DNA from: VAZQ01 sp963771845
GTDB taxonomy: Bacteria; Pseudomonadota; Alphaproteobacteria; Rhizobiales; Xanthobacteraceae
Direction of reading: 5' to 3'
DNA length: 64,000 nucleotides
Assembly: GCA_963771845.1 (NCBI GenBank)
Contig: CAVYVC010000035.1
Location: 1 to 64,000, forward strand
A program made the translations under genes and the position numbers. Numbering within the stretch: the first letter of the stretch is position 1; each line of letters opens with the position of its first letter. The notes beneath the pieces were generated by a model, which worked only from the letters and a program-made list of their open reading frames with translations, made no database searches and was not told where the DNA came from. Positions 56,273-64,000 of this stretch are shown one piece after another.

Positions 56273-56676
56273 AGCGCCGCCACCGTTGCGACTTCGATCA
56301 AAAAGCTTTCCTGAACAAGACGGTCTACGATCAGGAGAGTATTGGGTGGATAACGCCCGTTCGCAAACATGCGCGGAAACTCGCGCAATCGATACGCCAT
56401 GAATTGAGCGATATCCTGTGAGTGCACGAGATAGGTCGTGAACTCGACGACGTTGGCGAATGCGGCGCCTTGCGACGCAAGCGCCGTCTCGATGTTCGCA
56501 AAGACCTGCCCGCATTGGACATCGAAATCGCCCAATCCCACGCATTTTCCTTCTTTGTCGGTCGCCACCTGGCCCGCGATAAACAGAAACTCCGATGCTT
56601 TGACGCGTGTGATCTGCGAATACTGGCCGAGCGGCTTTCCCAAAGATGGGGGATTATGGATGGTAATCTCCGCCAT
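56269..56676 (-). CDS. RidA-family (YjgF/UK114) protein
   Basis: The 135-residue protein shows the RidA pattern: QYSQITRVKASEFLFIAGQV then ATDKEGKCVGLGDFDVQCGQ, NVVEFTTYLVHSQDIAQFMA and PNTLLIVDRLVQESFLIEVA. The usual substrate-binding Arg of the RVEI motif is replaced here (FLIEVATV), so it may belong to a subgroup with other activity. RidA proteins deaminate reactive enamine/imine intermediates. Its coupling with the amidohydrolase suggests joint nitrogen catabolism. Confidence 0.85.
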   Translation of the reverse strand: MAEITIHNPPSLGKPLGQYSQITRVKASEFLFIAGQVATDKEGKCVGLGDFDVQCGQVFANIETALASQGAAFANVVEFTTYLVHSQDIAQFMAYRLREFPRMFANGRYPPNTLLIVDRLVQESFLIEVATVAAL

Positions 56677-56807
56677 GGGGCACCTTGTGGGGATGCGAGG
56701 GATGATGGATCGGCAGCGCCGAGCAAATCCGCGCCGACTAGATGGTCACGCGATGGCGCTGTCAAGCCGGGGCGCCGCCGGGGTGGCGCCGCGCTCATTG
56801 GCCAGGG

Positions 56808-57197
56808 CTAGGCAGCTTGGTGAGCGTCCGCCACGAGTTCGGCTTTGAGGCGCTTGAGCATTTTGTGCAGCGAAGCGATCTCGCCCTCAAGCTTTTCCAC
56901 GCGCCGGGCAAGCTCGCGATCCGAGGAGGGCACCGGCGCGGAAGTGCGCCCCTTGCTGAAGACCACGCCGACTTCATCGCCATGGCGCCATTGCAGGCGG
57001 GCGCGCAGTGTCGTTTCCTTGTGCGGAATGTAGAGGTCAACGGTCTCGGGCACGCTCACCGCGTCCGAGAAGATAAGCCGTGCTCCGGCGGGCGAAAAAT
57101 CGCGAACGATGCAATCGACCGCCGAGCGGCGGTTATTGAAATAGATGCAACCGCGCAACAGGCTCTTATGGCGTGCTGATCCTCGACGCTCGCCCAT
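56808..57197 (-). CDS. PilZ-domain protein with C-terminal coiled coil
   Basis: The 129-residue protein begins MGERRGSARHKSLLRGCIYF with the RxxxR motif (R5, R9) and has DFSPAGARLIF, the D/NxSxxG motif, so both c-di-GMP contacts are present. A coiled coil (REL-ARRVEKLEGEIASLHKML, KRLKAELVA) follows at residues 92-122. PilZ proteins bind cyclic di-GMP and change motility or exopolysaccharide. No diguanylate cyclase is adjacent; a role as an effector is inferred from the domain. Confidence 0.88.
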   Translation of the reverse strand: MGERRGSARHKSLLRGCIYFNNRRSAVDCIVRDFSPAGARLIFSDAVSVPETVDLYIPHKETTLRARLQWRHGDEVGVVFSKGRTSAPVPSSDRELARRVEKLEGEIASLHKMLKRLKAELVADAHQAA

Positions 57198-57264
57198 GCT
57201 GCCGTTCTCCGCTTGGCTGGGCGCGACGCTAGCGGAGCGGGATTAAGGATTTCCTTACTCCTGC

Positions 57265-59079
57265 TCATGCGTTCGCAATTACAGGGAGCAACAGATGTGA
57301 CGGGTGATCAGGATCGTGAAAGACCCTGTGCAGAACCGTTTTGCTGCTGCAGATGTGGTACGGAACGTACTCTACGTTGGTGGCGCTCCCGACACCGGTT
57401 GCAAGATCGAGACTGGTGATCTCGATGCAGATGCGGTGACCGGCCTTGAACTGGTTGGCCGTGGCCATGATTTCGATCGCATATTCGTTGATCTCTCCGG
57501 GGACAACCGGCCGTTGGGCGGCCCGCGTCAACGGGTGCCAGGGACGCCCCGGCAAAGATCGCTTGCAATCGAGAGCCCGATGTGAGGCTTTGAGCCAGCC
57601 ACGGGTCAGTTCCCGTTCATGCAAGCCGGGCGTGAGATCACGTTCGCCCTCCCGTGCGGTCTGCACACCTGCGTCCGGGCCGACATCCTTGAGGATGACA
57701 AACCAATTAGTGTCCTCCTGATCGATTGCGGCATAGATGTTGAGCACACTAGGACCCGCGATGGTGAGATCATGGGCGAGCGGATCGCTTAAGTAGCGCA
57801 GCTTCTGGATGCGGTTCGTTTGGCTCGGAGGCATTTGTGCGAACACATCAGGCGCCTGATAGTCATCGGCGCTGGCGGGCACGAACGGCTCGGCTGTGAG
57901 GCGCTCCCAGCTCCGCAAGTAAAACTTTAACCACTCGGTCTCGGGCAATGGCCAGTCGCTGCAGCTGCGCCACTCATTTGCTCCCATCACCCAGAAACGT
58001 ACCGGCGGCTCGTCGAGGATGCCCGTGTCCATTCCCTTGAGCCATTGGTCGTACCAGCGCAGCATCTCGTTATGGAAAGCCTTGACGGGGCGATCGAGAT
58101 GGGCGGGGCCAGCGAGGAGGAGCTTCTTGTGCGGCGATGAGATATTGCGAAACCAGTTCTGCGCACCGTTGAGATGCGTCTTGTACGTGTAGCCGTACCA
58201 GCCTGAACCGGTATAGGCCGGAACATTGATCTTTCCGAACTCGTCCTCGCTTTTGCGAACAGCCTCCTCGTGGTCATAGGGATCGATCAGGATGTCGAAG
58301 AAACCGGGAAAGTGCTGTCCCTTGAGCGCGAGCACGTTGAACACATGCGGATACATCCTGTAATCGGGGTTCGACATCGCTTCCTGCCAGAGCTTTTCCC
58401 GTTCCGGGGCGAGAGTTTTCGGCTGCCCCTTGTGCTGATGCGCCGTGGCATAGACTTGAAGCAGAAAGCGGAAGAGATGGATCACGCCGCCGGGATATTC
58501 ATCCCGAAATCCGCCCGCCTCTCCGTAGGCGCCACGCGGATCGAAAGGAAAAATCGCCTTGAGATGAGGCGGCTGCAGTTTCGCGGCCATGAGTTGCTCG
58601 GCGCCGAAGCCGGACATGCCGACCATTCCGACATTTCCATCGCACCAGGGTTGCGCCGCAATCCATTCGATCAAATCATAGCTGTCGAAGGCACGCGAAC
58701 CGCCGCTCTCGGATTTACCGACGCCGCGCGGACTTCCGATCACATGCACATAGCCTCGCGATACAAAGAAACGCGTGTCGCCTGCTTCCGCGGGGCCGGT
58801 CCAGAGCATTGACCAGGCCGGTTGCGCCAAAACGTCCTGTGCAACCTGCGGGCCTTGCAAATCCTTGTTGTGAATCGAAAATGCGAGCAACGCAGGCAGC
58901 CGCTCACTCGTTTGTGGCCGATACACATCGACGGCGACCTTGACGCCGTCGCGCATAGGAACGAGAACATCTTTATCTGCGGCCATGCCTTGATGGGTCG
59001 GTCCCCGATCATAATCGATCGGGGCCCGCTGGCCCGAGAGCGAGAGGTGGAATGAAGTCTCGCCTGATTTCGTCATCAT
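57265..59079 (-). CDS. CocE/NonD-family alpha/beta hydrolase
   Basis: About 604 residues from the ATG at 59,079. The alpha/beta-hydrolase domain has DVLVPMRDGVKVAVDVYRPQ, WIAAQPWCDGNVGMVGMSGF with the candidate nucleophile Ser in GMSGFGAEQ, and LLAGPAHLDRPVKAFHNEML. The C-terminal jelly-roll domain ends VEYVPYHICSSKTVLHRVFH, DPDHPSHLLLPVI. CocE-like enzymes cleave esters or amides such as acyl-amino acids. In-frame ATGs also exist at 59,115 and 59,076, with a GAGGAG just before the latter two. Its start overlaps the region upstream of the divergent MFS gene. Confidence 0.85.
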   Translation of the reverse strand: MMTKSGETSFHLSLSGQRAPIDYDRGPTHQGMAADKDVLVPMRDGVKVAVDVYRPQTSERLPALLAFSIHNKDLQGPQVAQDVLAQPAWSMLWTGPAEAGDTRFFVSRGYVHVIGSPRGVGKSESGGSRAFDSYDLIEWIAAQPWCDGNVGMVGMSGFGAEQLMAAKLQPPHLKAIFPFDPRGAYGEAGGFRDEYPGGVIHLFRFLLQVYATAHQHKGQPKTLAPEREKLWQEAMSNPDYRMYPHVFNVLALKGQHFPGFFDILIDPYDHEEAVRKSEDEFGKINVPAYTGSGWYGYTYKTHLNGAQNWFRNISSPHKKLLLAGPAHLDRPVKAFHNEMLRWYDQWLKGMDTGILDEPPVRFWVMGANEWRSCSDWPLPETEWLKFYLRSWERLTAEPFVPASADDYQAPDVFAQMPPSQTNRIQKLRYLSDPLAHDLTIAGPSVLNIYAAIDQEDTNWFVILKDVGPDAGVQTAREGERDLTPGLHERELTRGWLKASHRALDCKRSLPGRPWHPLTRAAQRPVVPGEINEYAIEIMATANQFKAGHRICIEITSLDLATGVGSATNVEYVPYHICSSKTVLHRVFHDPDHPSHLLLPVIANA

Positions 59080-59161
59080 CTCCTCGCTCTTGCACCGCCG
59101 CGGCCTCGCCGGCACGCTGCTAGCCTACGCTATCACGCGCGCGCAGAGTCATTCGACAGCA

Positions 59162-60379
59162 ATGCGAAGCCCTCATTCTGTCCAACCAGAGGTGGAATCG
59201 ATTTACGCTTGGCTGCGTCTTGCGGCAGCGCTGACGATGGGATCGATCGGCACGGTCGGCATGTGGTCAGTGCCCGTCGTCCTGCCGGCGGTCCAAGCGG
59301 ACTTCGGTGTGGCCCGCGCGGACGCGTCCTTGCCATTCACGCTTGCGATGCTCGGGTTTGCGTTTGGCGGCGTGCTGATGGGGCGGTTGACCGACCGCTT
59401 TGGCATCCTGGCGCCGCTCGCGAGCGGAGCCGTTGCGCTTGGCCTCGGTTATGTGGGTGCCGGATTGGCGGGGAGTTTAAGGGTCTTCGCCGTGATGCAC
59501 GTGATCATCGGCTTTGGCGCTTCGGCTACGTTCGGACCGATCATGGCAGACGCCTCGCGATGGTTCACGCGCCGCCGCGGCATTGCCGTCGCGCTGGCGT
59601 CGTGCGGAACCTACTTGGGCGGAGCGATCTGGCCGCCCGTGCTGCAATGGTTCATTGCAAGCAGCGGCTGGCGCGCCACCCATATCGGCGTGGGCATCTT
59701 CTGCGCGCTCACGATGTTGCCGCTCCTGCTCGCCTTCGTACGGCGTCCCGCGCAGCAGCAATATGGCGCATCGGCTGCGCTCGTGCTCGGTGGGGGGCTG
59801 GGCCTCTCATCCAATACCGTGCAATTTCTGCTGTGCATTGCGGGGTTCGCGTGCTGCGTAGCGATGGCAATGCCGCAGGTACATATCGTCGCCTACTGCG
59901 GTGATCTCGGCTATGGCGTCGCACGCGGGGCCGAGATGCTTTCGCTCATGCTTGGGTTCGGGCTGATCAGCAGGATTGGATCAGGCATTGTCGCGGACCG
60001 CATTGGTGGTGCCGTGACCCTTCTCCTCGGCTCGTCTCTCCAGGGCGTGGCGCTGTTGCTCTATCTGATGTTCGACGGATTGGCGTCACTCTTTGTGATT
60101 TCCGCGGTGTTTGGCCTCTTTCAGGGTGGAATCGTACCGATGTATGCCATCCTGGTGCGCGACTACTTTCCGCCCAGGGAGGCCGCTACGCGTCTCGGCA
60201 TTGTGTTGATGGCCACATTGGTCGGTATGGCCGCAGGCGGCTGGATGTCCGGCATGATCTTCGATCTTTCCGGGTCCTACCGTGCAGCATTTATGAACGG
60301 CCTCGCTTGGAATTTGGTCAACATATTTATCGTGCTCTGGCTGCTGGTGCGCCCAGGCAGTCGTCTTGCGCCCGTGTAG
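59162..60379 (+). CDS. MFS transporter (monocarboxylate-type)
   Basis: From the ATG at 59,162 the 405-residue protein has about 12 helices. The loop 2-3 motif is FGGVLMGRLTDRFGILAPLA; ADASRWFTRRRGIAVALASC follows in the first half, and PMYAILVRDYFPPREAATRL in the second half resembles the central-loop motif. The MCT/oxalate-formate-like subgroup carries small organic acids. Divergent from the CocE-like hydrolase, it may import that enzyme's substrate. It converges with the GT2 gene, leaving five bases between stops. Confidence 0.85.
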   Translation: MRSPHSVQPEVESIYAWLRLAAALTMGSIGTVGMWSVPVVLPAVQADFGVARADASLPFTLAMLGFAFGGVLMGRLTDRFGILAPLASGAVALGLGYVGAGLAGSLRVFAVMHVIIGFGASATFGPIMADASRWFTRRRGIAVALASCGTYLGGAIWPPVLQWFIASSGWRATHIGVGIFCALTMLPLLLAFVRRPAQQQYGASAALVLGGGLGLSSNTVQFLLCIAGFACCVAMAMPQVHIVAYCGDLGYGVARGAEMLSLMLGFGLISRIGSGIVADRIGGAVTLLLGSSLQGVALLLYLMFDGLASLFVISAVFGLFQGGIVPMYAILVRDYFPPREAATRLGIVLMATLVGMAAGGWMSGMIFDLSGSYRAAFMNGLAWNLVNIFIVLWLLVRPGSRLAPV

Positions 60380-60384
60380 CGCGA

Positions 60385-61140
60385 CTATTGGGCGTGCGAC
60401 CGCCGCGACCGTCCCGTTTGCACCGCCAGGCGCGCAAAGGTCGCAATGATGCGTGCCCCTGCTTTGATCGACCCGACCAGGCTGCCGGCCACTTTCGAGC
60501 GGCCACCGATACGGCAATGATAATCGACCGGGATCTCGAGAATGCGCAGCCCTGCCGCGGCGGCACGCATCTGCATTTCGATGTTCCACCCGTAGGTGAG
60601 TTCGCACATCCCAAGCTCCAGCAGCTGTTGGCGGCGGATGGCGCGCAGCGCACACATATCGGTATAGCGTACGCCATAGAGCAGCCATGTGCCCAAGCCC
60701 GCCACGCGGCCAGCCGCGAGCTGATGCCAGGCAATGCTCGCCGGCGCGCGTTTCCCGCGCGTGCGCGAGCCGATGGCGAAATCGTATTCTCCGGCAGCGA
60801 TCGGCTTGGCGAGCTGTGCAATGGCGGATGGATCATCAGCGCCATCACCGTCCATGAACACGAGGATGTCGGAGCCGTCGGCCGCCAGCGCGGCAGCCAT
60901 GCAGGCGCGGCCATAGCCCCGTCCGGGCTCGATGACTTGCGCACCCGCAGCCCGGGCACGGGGCACGGTGGCGTCCCTGCTGCCGCCGTCCGCCACGATA
61001 ATGTGACTGACCAGCTCGCGCGGTATTCGGCTCATAACAGGTCCAATCGAGTCCTCTTCATCAAGCGTCGGGATAATGAGTGTGACGCGAGGACCAGCAA
61101 TCGTTTCATCTACCGGAGCAGTGAGAGTGCGAACGTCCAA
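60385..61140 (-). CDS. Family 2 glycosyltransferase
   Basis: The usual N-terminus (VTLIIPTLDEEDSIGPVMSR) lies at about residue 20 if a TTG at 61,140 is the start. That TTG is four bases after the radical SAM stop codon. No ATG or GTG precedes the domain nearby, and a longer frame to 61,332 overlaps the SAM gene with non-conserved sequence. Signatures: IIVADGGSRDATVPRARAAG, the DxD motif in FMDGDGADDPSAIAQLA and GWNIEMQMRAAAAGLRILEI. It likely transfers a sugar to a polyprenyl or lipid acceptor. Last gene of the operon. Confidence 0.85.
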   Translation of the reverse strand: MDVRTLTAPVDETIAGPRVTLIIPTLDEEDSIGPVMSRIPRELVSHIIVADGGSRDATVPRARAAGAQVIEPGRGYGRACMAAALAADGSDILVFMDGDGADDPSAIAQLAKPIAAGEYDFAIGSRTRGKRAPASIAWHQLAAGRVAGLGTWLLYGVRYTDMCALRAIRRQQLLELGMCELTYGWNIEMQMRAAAAGLRILEIPVDYHCRIGGRSKVAGSLVGSIKAGARIIATFARLAVQTGRSRRSHAQ

Positions 61141-61144
61141 GGTT

Positions 61145-62218
61145 CTACAGGCTCCAGCGCAGCCCACAGCCGGCGCATGAGGCGGGGGGCTTGTCCGAGA
61201 GCAGTGCTTGCCGGAACGCGCGATAGCCGGGGCCGTTCCAAATCTCCTGCAATGCCTGCTGGGTCGCATCGCCGAGCGTATAATGCTCATAACCGCGCTG
61301 CGAAAACGGAGCGATACAGCAGGGCAGCGCACGCCCGTTGGCGGTGAAGTACATCAACGTCCAGGGACGCCGGCACAGCGACCACGGGGAGCCGGCAGTC
61401 TCATCGCGTTTGAGGCTCAAGCCGGGCTCAGTTGCCGCGCCCGACGCGCCGAAGCTTATGCCGTAGGAATGCGCGAGCCTCGTCGCTTCGTCGAGGTAGC
61501 TCGCCTCCTTCCTGGTCATCTTCTCGTAAAGCGCCTGATCGGGACGCGCGTGTCCAATCGCATCATGTTTAAAGAAAACCAGTCGCTGCAGGTAGACTTC
61601 CTGTACGCCGATTTCGGCGGCGAGCTTTACGAATGCAGGCAATTCAGCGACCGTCTCCTTCAATCCTGTGAGCCAGGCCGAGACACGCGGCAGCTCTTTG
61701 CCCTCGCGTTCCTGCAGATTGCGAAATGAACGCACGTTCCGGATGATGCGATTGAAATAGTCCCTCCCGCGAATGGCGCGGAAGGATTGCGCGTTTGCCG
61801 CATCGAGCGAAACTCGCAGCTCATCCAGACCAGCTGCTATGAGAGCCCGCCCGTTGCGCTCATTGAGCAGTGTGCCGTTCGTATTGAACAAGACGTATAC
61901 GCCGCGTTGTTTGAGATAGCGCACCATGTCTGGGAGCTTCTTCACCAGCATCGGTTCACCGACGCCATGCAACACCGCACGCTGGAGACGCGGCAATTGC
62001 TTCACAATAGAGGTGAACAGCTCCCAGCTCATATCGGCCGGTGGCTCAAGCTCCTCATAAGTGCGAGGACATGTCGTGCATAAAAGATTACAGCGGTTCG
62101 TGGTCTCAAGATAAACGCAGACCGGTGGCGCCTGCGCAGCGGCAGCGCGGGCATCCTCGACGCCCTCGAAATAGCGCCGTGGATCAACCTTCGCCTCAGG
62201 CTGGTACTGGATCGCCAT
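61145..62218 (-). CDS. Radical SAM/SPASM-domain protein
   Basis: The 357-residue protein has the radical-SAM cluster C43, C47, C50 in TNRCNLLCTTCPRTYEEL, GVGEPMLVKKLPDMVRYLKQ and NTNGTLLNERNGRALIAAGL. A C-terminal SPASM-like region follows with Cys in SLCRRPWTLMYFTANGRALP-CCIAPF and ASCAGCGLRWSL. Such proteins modify peptides, nucleosides or lipids by radical chemistry. It lies in an operon of three glycosyltransferases and overlaps the membrane GT gene by 23 bases, so its product is probably modified or used in the same glycan pathway. Target unknown. Confidence 0.9.
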   Translation of the reverse strand: MAIQYQPEAKVDPRRYFEGVEDARAAAAQAPPVCVYLETTNRCNLLCTTCPRTYEELEPPADMSWELFTSIVKQLPRLQRAVLHGVGEPMLVKKLPDMVRYLKQRGVYVLFNTNGTLLNERNGRALIAAGLDELRVSLDAANAQSFRAIRGRDYFNRIIRNVRSFRNLQEREGKELPRVSAWLTGLKETVAELPAFVKLAAEIGVQEVYLQRLVFFKHDAIGHARPDQALYEKMTRKEASYLDEATRLAHSYGISFGASGAATEPGLSLKRDETAGSPWSLCRRPWTLMYFTANGRALPCCIAPFSQRGYEHYTLGDATQQALQEIWNGPGYRAFRQALLSDKPPASCAGCGLRWSL

Positions 62219-63521
62219 GGTGCTTTTCCTGCTTTCGTAGGCGACGCAACCCCAGTTCCGCTAGGAATAGGAAAATAGCGGGTCCGTAAATCACCAGTCC
62301 CTCCAAGATCGTGGGCGGCCAATGGGTGAAATAGAGATATCCCGCGGCGCAGGTCAGATAGAACAAGCCGACCAGCGGGCAGAAACACAGGAATGGCACG
62401 AGCCAGGCAAAATACCAAGCGTAGTGAGGCGAGGCCATGATCGTAAATACCACGGCGAGCAGGGTAGCGCCGGCGAGATCCGCATGCGGCTCTCGCGTGC
62501 GCAGGACGATAAGAAGAGCGAGAGCCGCGAGCACGATTGCAGCGGCGAGCAGATATAACATCGGCGCCTGCTTCCCCGTCGGGCTTTGTCCGGTCACGAG
62601 CTGCAAAAGAAAAAACCCGGAAGACTGATCGAGTTTCTCTTCGGTGACATAGCCCGGAAGGTAACCGAGCACTTTCGAGCCGGCGGCAATGTACGGCAGA
62701 TAGAGCAGGCCGAGGCTCGCGACAAAGGCGAGCGGCAAGCGCCAGTCCCAGCGCCGGTAAACCGCAGGGCTTGCGGCGAGTGGAAAATATTTGACCAGTA
62801 CGCTGATCGCGAGCGCTACTCCGGCAAGCATCGAGTGGCGCCGCTCCGATGCGAGCAGCGCCAGCATCAGAAAGGCGATAGCCGCAACATCAATGTGGCC
62901 GCTGCGTGCGAACTCCCACAACGGGAGTGGATGCCAGGCGTAGAGCAGAACGCGCGATCGTGGCAGCCCGCGCGCAGTCAGCAATTGCAGAATTCCCCAG
63001 ACGGCGATGCCCTCGAAGACGAGCATTGCCGCCTTCATCGCGATTGGAGACTGGGATACGCGCGTGATCAGATAGAAGATGATCTGGGCGGCGGGTGGAT
63101 AGATCGTCGGGGCCGCCTGTGCGCGATTAATGTACGGGAATATCGCGGCATCGCGCAGGTCTGACAGGTTCGCGTCGGCCGGTACAAAAAGATACGGGTT
63201 GATGCCGGCACCTTGCACGCGCCCATCCCAGATATAACGGTAGATGTCGGTGGAAATCGGAATGCCGGGCAGGAGGAGGAGGCGCATCGCAGCTGCGACG
63301 ATCAGAATCGTCACAACTGCGCGCGAGCTCTCTGTTTGACTTGTCCTGCGCCGTAGAATTAGCCACGCGGCCAGAGCATAGGGCCCCGCGTGCAGCAGGA
63401 GAATCAATCCGACATTGGGGTCGTCGAACGTGATGATCCAGTGAGTCCCGAACGCCGTAAGTGCAAGCAGGCCGGCCGCAAGTGCCAATAGCGGCCAGTC
63501 CAGGCCCGTGATTCGCGTCAC
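62196..63521 (-). CDS. GT87-like membrane glycosyltransferase
   Basis: The 441-residue integral membrane protein starts MTRITGLDWPLLALAAGLLA. It has about eleven helices and a large periplasmic loop with PISTDIYRYIWDGRVQGAGI, NPYLFVPADANLSDL and INRAQAAPTIYPPAAQIIFY, the DUF2029/GT87 pattern that uses polyprenyl-phosphate-linked sugars such as mannose. The start overlaps the previous stop (ATGA) and its end overlaps the radical SAM start, so the four genes are one transcript. Confidence 0.87.
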   Translation of the reverse strand: MTRITGLDWPLLALAAGLLALTAFGTHWIITFDDPNVGLILLLHAGPYALAAWLILRRRTSQTESSRAVVTILIVAAAMRLLLLPGIPISTDIYRYIWDGRVQGAGINPYLFVPADANLSDLRDAAIFPYINRAQAAPTIYPPAAQIIFYLITRVSQSPIAMKAAMLVFEGIAVWGILQLLTARGLPRSRVLLYAWHPLPLWEFARSGHIDVAAIAFLMLALLASERRHSMLAGVALAISVLVKYFPLAASPAVYRRWDWRLPLAFVASLGLLYLPYIAAGSKVLGYLPGYVTEEKLDQSSGFFLLQLVTGQSPTGKQAPMLYLLAAAIVLAALALLIVLRTREPHADLAGATLLAVVFTIMASPHYAWYFAWLVPFLCFCPLVGLFYLTCAAGYLYFTHWPPTILEGLVIYGPAIFLFLAELGLRRLRKQEKHHGDPVPA

Positions 63522-64000
63522 TCCGCAGCCCCTTCGAGGCTTGGGGAAACTGCAAGACGGTTTTGCAAGTTCGATCTCTCAATCAGAGAAAGGAGTATTG
63601 CACGCGTATGTCGTGCCGAATATGGACGCAGACCCGCGGGGTAGACAGAGCCCTCAAACAGTTCTGACGTGAGCAGTTTGAGGCTTTCGCTGTCATCCAC
63701 GTCATACCACTGCGGTAAAATGTGCACAGGAACTCCCAGCTCTGCGGCCCGCGCCAGGGTCTCGCGCGCCACGTGCTCGGTGCTCCAGGAAATGTCCTCG
63801 AACAGCCGGTCGTGGTTGGCTTTCAATCCGAGGAGATAATAGCCGCCGTCCCGCGCGGGGCCGAGCACGATGCGATCACCCGATTGCATGAGAGCGTGTG
63901 CTGAATCGACCAACACGGAGGTGGGGAGCGTTGGGCTGTCGCAATTGAGCAGGATGGCGCCCTGGTGCTTTTGGAGGAGTTCCAGCGCGGTCAGCGCGAG
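63518..64000 (-). CDS. TIGR04282-type (DUF2064) glycosyltransferase, truncated by the window edge
   Basis: The 3' part of a DUF2064 protein. In-frame sequence from the window edge reads ALTALELLQKHQGAILLNCD then SPTLPTSVLVDSAHALMQSG, continuing GDRIVLGPARDGGYYLLGLK, DISWSTEHVARETLARAAEL and YDVDDSESLKLLTSELF. This is the GT-A-like nucleotidyl/glycosyl-transferase fold. Its stop overlaps the start of the GT87-like gene by four bases. The 5' end lies outside the window. Confidence 0.88.
   Translation of the reverse strand, partial: LALTALELLQKHQGAILLNCDSPTLPTSVLVDSAHALMQSGDRIVLGPARDGGYYLLGLKANHDRLFEDISWSTEHVARETLARAAELGVPVHILPQWYDVDDSESLKLLTSELFEGSVYPAGLRPYSARHTRAILLSLIERSNLQNRLAVSPSLEGAAE

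Overview
The window looks like a chromosomal segment of an alphaproteobacterium of the order Hyphomicrobiales (Rhizobiales), close to the Bradyrhizobium/Xanthobacteraceae group. I infer this from the housekeeping block carA-methyltransferase-carB-greA-trxB-lysR, the dnaG-rpoD pair with a DnaG that lacks the usual zinc-finger cysteines, the hopanoid genes hpnH and hpnN, and many orphan periplasmic binding proteins. No rRNA, tRNA or CRISPR array was found.

Left third (1-23,400) is accessory and decayed. Positions 226-2,790 hold a chain of broken minus-strand genes: a HEAT-repeat protein, a GH15 glucoamylase-like enzyme with several frameshifts, a GAF sensor-kinase fragment and a substrate-binding-protein fragment. 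Positions 2,988-7,600 look like a small integrative element: an intact tyrosine integrase, a 122-residue protein, a frameshifted AlpA-like regulator, a small conserved phage-type protein and a DUF3631 ATPase with three frameshifts. Two ~195-bp direct repeats bracket the ATPase. Next come three tandem ABC_sub_bind binding-protein genes in different stages of decay (7,691-10,236), a heme-binding HbpS/GlcG-like protein, an IS5-family and an IS630-family insertion sequence (both needing a -1 frameshift), a Gly/Tyr/Pro-rich secreted protein, a large serine recombinase with two small partner genes, and the tail of a lost tyrosine integrase. A TctC-like binding protein, a BASS-family transporter, a further binding protein and a TIR-membrane-WD40 protein with one in-frame amber codon close this part.

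Middle (23,700-41,600) is mostly intact metabolic and transport genes: a 2-hydroxyacid dehydrogenase next to a ThDP-dependent enzyme; an L,D-transpeptidase; divergent hpnH and hpnN (hopanoid side-chain synthesis and hopanoid transport to the outer membrane); a Rieske ferredoxin; a class II aldolase upstream of a NitT/TauT-type ABC ATPase and two permeases with no binding protein; a NarL-type response regulator with an unusual C-terminal tail; a TSUP exporter; a LysR HTH-only protein; and trxB with a LysR regulator.

Right (41,800-64,000) is core genome: greA, carB, carA, a GatB/YqeY protein, dnaG, rpoD. After it come catabolic and accessory genes: a second hydroxyacid dehydrogenase with a DUF1330 protein, a small cytochrome c, acetamidase/formamidase coupled to a RidA protein, a PilZ protein, a CocE/NonD hydrolase and an MFS transporter. 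The window ends inside a tightly overlapping minus-strand operon: TIGR04282-type glycosyltransferase, GT87-like membrane mannosyltransferase, radical SAM/SPASM protein, GT2 glycosyltransferase. This probably makes a polyprenyl-linked or lipid-linked glycan.

The frameshifts cluster in the left third while large genes on the right (carB, rpoD, hpnN, dnaG) are uninterrupted. Real decay of accessory DNA is therefore more likely than general sequencing error.
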